Part shown: positions 45,151-51,859 of the stretch, in pieces | How the letters are laid out: every line of letters begins with the position of its first letter | Position numbering within the stretch: the first letter of the stretch is position 1 | Assembly: GCA_017427985.1 (NCBI GenBank) | Contig: JAFRRS010000024.1 | Location: 62,001-126,000, forward strand | Origin: Bacteroidales bacterium | GTDB taxonomy: Bacteria; Bacteroidota; Bacteroidia; Bacteroidales; F082 | Direction of reading: 5' to 3' | Length of the DNA stretch: 64,000 nucleotides | The notes under the pieces: generated by a model | What the model was told of the DNA's origin: nothing | What the model saw: the letters and a program-made list of their open reading frames with translations, nothing else | Database searches by the model: none | Position numbers and translations under genes: made by a program

Positions 45151-45158
45151 TAACTTTG
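45151..45158 (+). promoter_or_regulatory. -7 box of the EEP-family gene
   Basis: TAACTTTG, 19 nt before the ATG at 45177; divergent from the receptor promoter. Confidence 0.65.
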
Positions 45159-45176
45159 TACCCAAATTTTTAAATC

Positions 45177-46244
45177 ATGGCAAAAAGATTAAACATTCTG
45201 GCTATTGTGATGCTGTTTTTCATCACTTCAATCGCTGCACAACAAAACAAGCAGCAGTATAAAATGGGTCTTGTGGGTTTCTACAACCTTGAAAATCTTT
45301 ATGATACAATCAACGACCCGAACAAGAATGATGAAGAGTTCCTTCCTGAAGGCAAAAACGCCTGGAACACTCACAAATATGTGACGAAACTGCACAACAT
45401 GGCTTACGCCATCTCGACGATAGGCACCGACAAGAACGACAAGTTCAACACTCCGGAAGGATTGTGGGTGCTTGGTGTTTCAGAAATCGAGAACCGCACC
45501 GTGCTCGAAGACCTCGTGGCACAGCCTGAGATCGCCGACCGCAACTACCAAATCGTGCATTATGACTCGCCAGACCGCCGTGGTGTCGACGTGGCATTGC
45601 TTTATAACCCGAAATTTTTCAAGGTGACAAACCATAAATCATATCGCTTGGTGGTTCCTAACCAGCCCAACTTCATCTCCCGTGACCAGCTCGTGGTGTC
45701 AGGTATCCTCGACGACGAGGAGTTCAGCTTCATCGTGATGCACTGGCCTTCACGTTATGGCGGCGAGAAACGCTCCCTGCCTGGACGTATGGCTGCTGCT
45801 CACCTCTGCCGTCATATCGCCGACTCCATCCTCGCGGAAAAACCTAACGCAAAAATCGTGATGATGGGCGACTACAACGACTACCCGACAAACAAGAGTA
45901 TCATCGACGGACTGCGCGCCAAGGGACGTGTCGAGGACATGAAAGGCGACGACTTCTACAACCCTATGTGGAGGATGCACAAAAACGGCGAAGGCACCAA
46001 CTACTACCGCGACGTGAAAGGCGTCCTCGACCAATGCATCATCACACCGGCATTGCTGAAAGACGAGAACGACCCGTTTGCAACATACCAGATGTACAAA
46101 CCGATGGTGCACTCGAAGGAATTCCTGAAACAACACGAGGGACGCTACAACGGCTATCCGTGGCGTTCATTCGCCGGCGGTGTATGGCAGGGAGGATACA
46201 GCGACCACTTCCCGGTTTATTTGATTCTTTTAAAAAAGATTTAG
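45177..46244 (+). CDS. Secreted endonuclease/exonuclease/phosphatase-family protein
   Basis: A 355-residue exported protein: signal peptide MAKRLNILAIVMLFFITSIAA cut before Q. The EEP fold motifs are FYNLENLYD (N-terminal Asn), VSEIENRTVLEDL (metal-binding Glu), RRGVDVALLY, HWPSRYGG (catalytic His), GDYNDYP (Asp/Asn) and SDHFPVYL (terminal Asp-His). Members cleave DNA, RNA or phosphoesters with Mg. The divergent operon carries a receptor and OB-like DUF5689 lipoproteins. In some secreted nucleases OB and EEP domains are fused, so here they may act together at the surface. Confidence 0.9.
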   Translation: MAKRLNILAIVMLFFITSIAAQQNKQQYKMGLVGFYNLENLYDTINDPNKNDEEFLPEGKNAWNTHKYVTKLHNMAYAISTIGTDKNDKFNTPEGLWVLGVSEIENRTVLEDLVAQPEIADRNYQIVHYDSPDRRGVDVALLYNPKFFKVTNHKSYRLVVPNQPNFISRDQLVVSGILDDEEFSFIVMHWPSRYGGEKRSLPGRMAAAHLCRHIADSILAEKPNAKIVMMGDYNDYPTNKSIIDGLRAKGRVEDMKGDDFYNPMWRMHKNGEGTNYYRDVKGVLDQCIITPALLKDENDPFATYQMYKPMVHSKEFLKQHEGRYNGYPWRSFAGGVWQGGYSDHFPVYLILLKKI

Positions 46245-46267
46245 CCAGTAGCTATTAGCAATTAGTT

Positions 46268-46334
46268 TTTAATGCCATTTGCAGAAATGCGACTTACCAC
46301 AGGGTACTGAGAGCATTTCGAAAATAGCATTAAG
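46268..46334. repeat. 67-bp palindromic element, copy 3
   Basis: Same orientation on the plus strand as copy 1, with a few changes (one breaks the CACAG/CTGTG inner stem to CTGAG). It lies between the convergent ends of the EEP gene and murF-alr, three bases from the murF-alr stop. No promoter follows it, so here it may serve as a two-way terminator. Confidence 0.88.
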
Positions 46335-46336
46335 AA

Positions 46337-48889
46337 CTATTCTTTGACATAAATTCGTTTTACCCTCTGTGAAATCCTTGTCATGATTTCGTACGGAATC
46401 GTGTCGCAGGCGTCTGCAATGACCTCAATTGGATGATTGTCATCGAACAGCACTGCCGTGTCGTCTTCAAGACAATCAATGCCTGTGACATCAATCATGG
46501 TGAGATCCATGCAGATGTTCCCAATGATTGGTGCGGGGTTGCCGTTGACCCAGAAACAGGCCTTGCCATTTCCAAGCTGTCGGCGCAATCCGTCGGCATA
46601 ACCGATAGGAATCACAGCAATACGTGAAGGTTTCGTGATCTTTCCATGACGACCGTAACCTATTGTCTCGCCAGACCCGTATTCCTTAATCTGCTTGATT
46701 GTCGTCTTCAATGACATCACGTTATGCAGCTTGCCACGGTCTTCGTCACAGACAGCAACACCATAAACGCCAATGCCCAAGCGCACCATATCATATTGAT
46801 AATCAGTGAATCGCGAGATGCCCGCAGTGTTCAGAATATGACGCATTATCTTGTATGGGAACGCTGCAACAATCTTCGAACTCATCATCTCGAACTGCTC
46901 AATCTGATGCATGACAAAATCTTCTTCCCCAGGCATGTCGCTTGTCGCGAAATGTGAGAAAACGCTCATGATTTTGAGCTTCGGATTGGCTTTCACACGC
47001 TCAATCAACGTGTCGATTTCCTCAGGAAGGAATCCCAGGCGATGCATTCCAGTATCAACTTTGATATGAATACCTACAGGCTTGTCAAGAGTCTTATCCA
47101 ATTGATTTATAGCATCTTCAAGCTGCGAAAGGCAACGGAAGCTGTAAATGTCAGGCTCAAGATTGTTGAGAATGATTGTGTCGAAAGTGTTTGTCTCAGG
47201 CGTCATCACCATGATTGGCAGTTTGATGCCTCTGTTGCGCAGTTCAACACCCTCGTCGGCATACGCAACAGTAAGATAATCAACATGATGGAATGCAAGA
47301 GCATTTGAAACCTCGTAATTTCCGCTTCCGTATGCAAAAGCCTTTACCATCACCATCATCTTGGTTTCTTTTTTCAGCTTTCCGCGATAATAGTTGAGGT
47401 TTTTAATGATGTTGTCAAGGTTGATTTCGAGCACCGTCTCATGCGATTTCTGCTGCAGCACCTTCATGATGCGCTCAAACTCGAAACTACGTGCACCTTT
47501 CAGCAGAACAATCTGATTCTCAAACATTTTCATCGGATGATTGGCAAGAAAATCAGATGTGGTTTTATAAAAATACCGGGTAATCCCATGATCGTTGGGG
47601 ACAACACATGTGTTGTCCCCATTGGATGACATGTATTTTGAAATTGATTCCCCGATGCCAATAAACGTGTCAACGCCTTTGTTTTCAATCAATTGCGCGA
47701 CGTTTTTGTAGAGGTCTTCTTCTTTCAGTTCGCTTTGCAGGATGTCGGAAAGAATCAGAACCTTGTTGTCGTGATGCTGAGCATTCATGAAGTCGAGGGC
47801 GATAGCGAGAGCGTTTCTGTCATTGTTGTACGAGTCATTGATAATTAAGCAATTACGCACACCTGCCTTCAGTTCCATTCGCATCTCCACCGATTCGAGA
47901 TTTGCCATCCGTTTCGCGATGACATCGTTCGGCACGTTCAACAGCAACGCCACGCACCAACAGTTGATGGCATTTTCTATCGAGGCATCGTCAATGAACG
48001 GGATGGTGATTTTTATTTCTTTACCACGAAAACATGCAACGATACACGTTGAGACGCACGGCCGTGCGTCTCTACAATCAATTGAGGAAACAAGCAAATC
48101 GGCATTTTTATCGTGTCGGCTCCAAGCAAATCCTTTTATATTATGTTCTTCAACGATACTAGCAATCTCAGAATTATCCTTACAATAGATTAAATGCCCA
48201 ATTCCATCAAATAATTTAATTTTCTCTTCGATTTTCTGTTCTAAGCTATCGAAATTTTTACCGTGTGCAGACCCGATATTTGTGAAAACGCCTATCGTAG
48301 GTGTTATTATCTCACGCAGTTTTTCCATCTCGCCTGGGCGTGAGATGCCTGCTTCGAAAACCGCCACATCATGAGTGGAATTCATCTGCCACACCGAGAG
48401 TGGCACACCTATCTGGGAATTGTAGCTCTTCGGGCTTCTGCACACCGACATCGAAGGCGACAAAATCTGGTAAAGCCATTCCTTCACCACCGTTTTGCCG
48501 TTGCTTCCGGTGATTCCAACAACAGGAATGTCGAACTGCATGCGATGATATGCCGTCATTTTTTGCAAGGCGACGAGAGTGTCGTTTACAACGATAAACA
48601 CTGTATCAGAGCTATGTTGAGACGCGATTAATCGGGTCTTTACGTAGTTTTCAATGTAATTTCTGCTTACAACAAATGCTTTTACTCCTTTTTCATACAA
48701 TTCGGCGATATATTTATGGCCGTCGTTTCTTCCGCTGCAAAGCGCAAAAAACAAGGTGTTCTCCGCATCTATCAGCAACCGGCTGTCAAAAAGAATATCC
48801 TTAATGACATATTCATCTGATTGATTACCAATCACTTCTCCACCAACCACAGAGGCAATTTTCCTTACCGTATAAATTTCATTTTGCAT
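46337..48889 (-). CDS. murF-alr: Bifunctional MurF ligase-alanine racemase
   Basis: An 850-residue fusion characteristic of Bacteroidetes. The N-terminal part is MurF, which adds D-Ala-D-Ala to the peptidoglycan precursor; its ATP loop is GITGSNGKT with Lys132. The C-terminal part is alanine racemase, with the PLP lysine at Lys516 in MVKAFAYGSG and the C-terminal VARLGIGVYG-like (VRLGIGVYG) core. The fusion couples D-alanine supply to its use. Residues 273-280 (RDARPCVS) are encoded by the dispersed 22-bp palindrome (48051-48072) inserted in frame between two predicted strands of MurF. The ATG is five nt from a -7 box, so the mRNA is probably leaderless. Confidence 0.95.
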   Translation of the reverse strand: MQNEIYTVRKIASVVGGEVIGNQSDEYVIKDILFDSRLLIDAENTLFFALCSGRNDGHKYIAELYEKGVKAFVVSRNYIENYVKTRLIASQHSSDTVFIVVNDTLVALQKMTAYHRMQFDIPVVGITGSNGKTVVKEWLYQILSPSMSVCRSPKSYNSQIGVPLSVWQMNSTHDVAVFEAGISRPGEMEKLREIITPTIGVFTNIGSAHGKNFDSLEQKIEEKIKLFDGIGHLIYCKDNSEIASIVEEHNIKGFAWSRHDKNADLLVSSIDCRDARPCVSTCIVACFRGKEIKITIPFIDDASIENAINCWCVALLLNVPNDVIAKRMANLESVEMRMELKAGVRNCLIINDSYNNDRNALAIALDFMNAQHHDNKVLILSDILQSELKEEDLYKNVAQLIENKGVDTFIGIGESISKYMSSNGDNTCVVPNDHGITRYFYKTTSDFLANHPMKMFENQIVLLKGARSFEFERIMKVLQQKSHETVLEINLDNIIKNLNYYRGKLKKETKMMVMVKAFAYGSGNYEVSNALAFHHVDYLTVAYADEGVELRNRGIKLPIMVMTPETNTFDTIILNNLEPDIYSFRCLSQLEDAINQLDKTLDKPVGIHIKVDTGMHRLGFLPEEIDTLIERVKANPKLKIMSVFSHFATSDMPGEEDFVMHQIEQFEMMSSKIVAAFPYKIMRHILNTAGISRFTDYQYDMVRLGIGVYGVAVCDEDRGKLHNVMSLKTTIKQIKEYGSGETIGYGRHGKITKPSRIAVIPIGYADGLRRQLGNGKACFWVNGNPAPIIGNICMDLTMIDVTGIDCLEDDTAVLFDDNHPIEVIADACDTIPYEIMTRISQRVKRIYVKE
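48051..48072. repeat. Dispersed palindrome, copy 2, in frame within murF-alr
   Basis: A perfect 22-bp palindrome with arms GAGACGCACGG/CCGTGCGTCTC. On the coding strand it reads AGA GAC GCA CGG CCG TGC GTC TCA, giving RDARPCVS. The surrounding protein (LLVSSID before, FRGKEIKITIPFIDDASIENAIN after) continues the family sequence, so this looks like a tolerated insertion. Confidence 0.88.
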
Positions 48890-48893
48890 ATCG

Positions 48894-48901
48894 CAAAATT
48901 A
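48894..48901 (-). promoter_or_regulatory. -7 box of murF-alr (leaderless)
   Basis: TAATTTTG on the minus strand; its G is five nt before the ATG at 48889. Confidence 0.6.
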
Positions 48902-48971
48902 ATAAAATTTCATGCACACACCTTGTTTTTATTTTTTTTAAAATTAATTTGCCATTTTAAAATTTTTTTTG

Positions 48972-48979
48972 TATCTTTG
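48972..48979 (+). promoter_or_regulatory. -7 box of pdxA
   Basis: TATCTTTG, 24 nt before the ATG at 49003. Confidence 0.65.
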
Positions 48980-49002
48980 ACGCTTCAAAACGAGCTTTTC
49001 TA

Positions 49003-50022
49003 ATGATGATCCAAAGTAAAACATCTGAACTTCCTAAAATAGGTATCACTCATGGTGATATCAATGGTATCGGTTATGAGGTGATTCTCAAATCTTTGTC
49101 CGATTCCCGTATTTTCGACTCTTTCATCCCAATCATTTACGGACAATCGAAAGTTTTCTCTTATTACAAGAAAAATTTCGGCATGGAGGAGATGTCATAC
49201 ACCTTGATTCGCAATGCGTCGCAGGCTTTGCCGAAACGCATCAACATCATCAACCACACCGACGAAGAGCTTAAAATTGAGCCTGGCTTTTCGACTTCCA
49301 TTGCTGGAAAAGCCTCTTTCGCCGCCCTGAAAATGGCGACAAACGACCTGAAAAGCGGTCTCATTGACGCGATGGTCACTGCTCCAATCAACAAAGGAAA
49401 CATCCAGTCGGAGAGTTTCCATTTCAATGGTCAGACCGATTACATCAAGACGTTATTTCCTGAAAGTGAATATATTACGTTACTCGTAAGCGACAAGTTG
49501 CGCATTGGATTAGTCACCAACCACATATCGCTGAAAGATGTTCCGGGAGCCATTAGCAGAGAGCTTATCATAAAGAAATTGAAACTCATCAACAAGACGC
49601 TTGTCAACGATTTCAACATCGTGGCTCCAAGGATTGCCGTTCTCGGTCTCAACCCGCATGCGGGCGAAAACGGCGTGATGGGTAACGAGGAAAAAGACAT
49701 CATCAGTCCAGCCATTGAGGTGGCTAAGAGCAACGGTGCACTCGTTTTCGGTCCGTTCCCTGCCGACAGCTTCTTTGGCTCAGGCGCATGGGTGAAATAT
49801 GACGGCGTGCTCAGCATGTACCACGACCAGGGTCTCACCCCGTTCCGCACCCTCGCCGCCGACGGAGGTGTCAGCTTCACCGCAGGACTGCCCGTCGTGA
49901 GAACATCCACAATTCACGGCACAGGATACGACATCGCAAACAAAAATATCGCAGACCCGGATTCTTTCAGGCATGCGATATTCTTGGCGATCGATATTTT
50001 GAACAACCGTAGGGGCGAATGA
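49003..50022 (+). CDS. pdxA: 4-hydroxythreonine-4-phosphate dehydrogenase PdxA
   Basis: A 339-residue NAD-dependent enzyme of the DXP-dependent pyridoxal phosphate route. It has GITHGDINGIGYEVILK at the N-terminus, TAPINKGNIQ in the middle, and metal/substrate residues in GHTDY-like FNGQTDYIKTLF, LGLNPHAGENG and YHDQGLTPFR. Two adjacent ATG codons (49003, 49006) are possible starts. Its stop is directly adjacent to the stop of the convergent kinase-deaminase gene. Its product PLP is the cofactor of the racemase and SufS in this window. Confidence 0.95.
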   Translation: MMIQSKTSELPKIGITHGDINGIGYEVILKSLSDSRIFDSFIPIIYGQSKVFSYYKKNFGMEEMSYTLIRNASQALPKRINIINHTDEELKIEPGFSTSIAGKASFAALKMATNDLKSGLIDAMVTAPINKGNIQSESFHFNGQTDYIKTLFPESEYITLLVSDKLRIGLVTNHISLKDVPGAISRELIIKKLKLINKTLVNDFNIVAPRIAVLGLNPHAGENGVMGNEEKDIISPAIEVAKSNGALVFGPFPADSFFGSGAWVKYDGVLSMYHDQGLTPFRTLAADGGVSFTAGLPVVRTSTIHGTGYDIANKNIADPDSFRHAIFLAIDILNNRRGE

Positions 50023-51060
50023 TTATTGTCGTTCGTAGGTCTGAATCTCGTCGTAAACGTATTCGAGTTTGATTCCCGCCTGTTTGAACATCTCCTCTGA
50101 CTCTGCCCCGTCGTGATATTTGCGCTGGCACACCACGCGCACAATTCCGCAGTTTATTATCAGCATCGCGCACGTCCTGCATGGTGTCATACGGCAATAC
50201 AAAGTGCTACCTTCTAATGCTATGCCACGACGTGCCGCCTGTGCGATGGCGTTCTGCTCGGCATGTACCGTCCTCACACAATGCTCCGTAATACGTCCGT
50301 CGGCATGAATCATCTTACGGAAAAGATGTCCAACCTCGTCGCAATGCGGGAGTCCACGCGGAGAACCGACATATCCTGTGACCAAAATCTGGCGATCCTT
50401 GACGATGACGCAACCGCTGCGACCACGGTCACAAGTGGCGCGCTCAGCCACGGTATCAGCCATATTCATAAAATACTCATCCCACGAAGGACGTTTATAT
50501 TTTTGATTCTCAATATCTTGAAGCACCTCTTCCACCCTCTTGTGAAGGTCTTCGATGCTACCGTTGTTCTGGAACACATAATCAGCCTGATGGATGCACT
50601 CGCCGAGATTCTGCTTGTTAGGGTCGGAGTTGCTCATCTCACGCTCCTCGTTGGCAACGAAAGTCTCGTAACTCACCGAGTCCGTTTCAGACTTACGTTC
50701 CGTGATGCGTTCGTAACGCACTTTTCTGTCAGCATCGACGGCAAAAAGATGGAAGTTACCCTTTGAACGCAATGCGGCAATCTCACCAGGAGTGCGGATG
50801 CTTTCAATCACAGCGTCTTTGCCATTGCTATATGCGCGGTCATAAAGCTGTTCGGCTATATAACTCGGCGTGTTTTGAGCACGTAAGTCATTGGCTACCA
50901 TTGTCAAAGTGTCACGGTTAACCTCCAGTCCGCGACGTTTCACCTCTTCAGTGATGAAAGCACGCACCGAGTAGTGCAGATAGCCTTTTTTCTCCACGAG
51001 ATAGTCAACTATTGTGCCTTTTCCGGCACCGAGAGTTCCTGTAATTCCAATTATATTCAT
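50023..51060 (-). CDS. P-loop kinase-dCMP deaminase fusion
   Basis: A 345-residue two-domain protein. Residues 1 to about 185 form a small P-loop nucleoside/dephospho-CoA-kinase-like domain with Walker A GTLGAGKGT (residues 8-16) and a later RKVRYERITER lid-like segment. Residues of about 195-345 are a zinc deoxycytidylate deaminase: H266-A-E268 and PCRTC with C294 and C297. The deaminase should turn dCMP (or dCTP) into the deoxyuridine nucleotide. P-loop plus deaminase fusions include the anti-phage dCTP deaminases (AvcD/DCD), but those are longer, so a plain salvage role is equally possible. Confidence 0.85.
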   Translation of the reverse strand: MNIIGITGTLGAGKGTIVDYLVEKKGYLHYSVRAFITEEVKRRGLEVNRDTLTMVANDLRAQNTPSYIAEQLYDRAYSNGKDAVIESIRTPGEIAALRSKGNFHLFAVDADRKVRYERITERKSETDSVSYETFVANEEREMSNSDPNKQNLGECIHQADYVFQNNGSIEDLHKRVEEVLQDIENQKYKRPSWDEYFMNMADTVAERATCDRGRSGCVIVKDRQILVTGYVGSPRGLPHCDEVGHLFRKMIHADGRITEHCVRTVHAEQNAIAQAARRGIALEGSTLYCRMTPCRTCAMLIINCGIVRVVCQRKYHDGAESEEMFKQAGIKLEYVYDEIQTYERQ

Positions 51061-51075
51061 ATTCTTTTATATTTG

Positions 51076-51095
51076 AGATGCGATGAATCGCATCT
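51076..51095. repeat. Palindrome AGATGCGAT-GA-ATCGCATCT
   Basis: A 9-bp perfect inverted repeat around GA, upstream of the kinase-deaminase gene. It resembles the AGACGCACGG palindromes in layout but not in sequence, so it is a second small palindrome family, seen once here. Confidence 0.75.
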
Positions 51096-51116
51096 TTACT
51101 GTCATCTAATTAATAA

Positions 51117-51148
51117 TAACTGATTAACTGACTAACTGATCAACTGTT
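51117..51148. repeat. Octamer repeat TAACTGAT, partly coding
   Basis: TAACTGAT, TAACTGAC, TAACTGAT, CAACTGTT in tandem. The right end encodes the last residues and stop codon (VNS-stop) of the LOG protein on the minus strand. Confidence 0.75.
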
Positions 51149-51733
51149 AACTTCATTTTTTATATCGTGAATCCATTTCTCAATTTTCACAGGATTGTAA
51201 TCCTGCATTTTTGCAAATAATTCCTTCGGGTCGTCAGTTACAATCACGTTTTTATAATGGTCGCCACGGATAAAACCGTCGCGCACTCCCCTGTCAATCC
51301 ATTTCACCAAATCATCGTAATAGCCAAGGGTGTTGTACAGTGCAATCGGCTTCTCCATCAGTCTAAGTTGGTCAGCGACAACGACTTCCGAAAACTCATC
51401 AAGGGTACCGAAGCCACCTGGCATCGCAATGAAAGCATCCGATTCGCGCATCAGTATGTCCTTGCGCTCAGCCATCGTCTTGGTCGGGATCATCTTGGTG
51501 ATTGTAGGGTGACCGATCTCGTGAGCGAGCAGGAAATCAGGCATCACGCCCACCACTTCGCAGCCGCGCTCAAGCATCTTGTCAGCAATGACGTTCATCA
51601 GGCCGACGCTGCCGCCGCCGTAATACAAAGTACAGCCGTTGTCAGCGAGCACTTCACCGAGACGCGCCGCCGCCGCCTCGTAACGCTTGTCGAAGCCCAT
51701 GCTGCTTCCGCAGAAAACACAAATGTTTTTCAT
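51140..51733 (-). CDS. LOG-family nucleotide phosphoribohydrolase
   Basis: A 197-residue Rossmann-fold protein of the LOG/YgdH group, earlier misnamed lysine decarboxylase. Signature motifs are YGGGSVGLMN and MPGGFGTLDE. These enzymes release the base from nucleoside monophosphates (AMP or cytokinin nucleotides). The frame extends to 51841, but those 36 codons are read through the hairpin array; ATG 51733 begins the family sequence (MKNICVFCGSSMG) and lies 14 nt from a -7 box. Confidence 0.93.
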   Translation of the reverse strand: MKNICVFCGSSMGFDKRYEAAAARLGEVLADNGCTLYYGGGSVGLMNVIADKMLERGCEVVGVMPDFLLAHEIGHPTITKMIPTKTMAERKDILMRESDAFIAMPGGFGTLDEFSEVVVADQLRLMEKPIALYNTLGYYDDLVKWIDRGVRDGFIRGDHYKNVIVTDDPKELFAKMQDYNPVKIEKWIHDIKNEVNS

Positions 51734-51746
51734 TATCAAATTTTTG

Positions 51747-51754
51747 CAAAAATA
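51747..51754 (-). promoter_or_regulatory. -7 box of the LOG gene
   Basis: TATTTTTG on the minus strand, 14 nt before ATG 51733, inside the longer open frame that is therefore rejected. Confidence 0.65.
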
Positions 51755-51766
51755 CGAAATTTTTAA

Positions 51767-51859
51767 TGTGCTGTTGCACATAATGTGAAAAATGTGCTGC
51801 TTCGCAGAATGTGTTGGCTTCGCCCAATGACCAAAGGTCACACATTTAGCCGAAGGCTA
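51767..51859. repeat. Array of short hairpins with ATGTG spacers (array C)
   Basis: Units TGTGC-TGTT-GCACA, CTGC-TTC-GCAG, TTGGC-TTC-G(C)CCAA, TGACC-AAA-GGTCA and TAGCC-GAA-GGCTA, separated by AATGTG on the left and CACATT on the right. The second and third units nearly match array B (18389-18418). It lies between LOG and the M20 gene; the last unit contains the M20 stop codon. Confidence 0.85.

Noticed and set aside
51734..51841. N-terminal extension of the LOG protein
   Set aside because: Reads through the hairpin array and promoter; the family start is at 51733.
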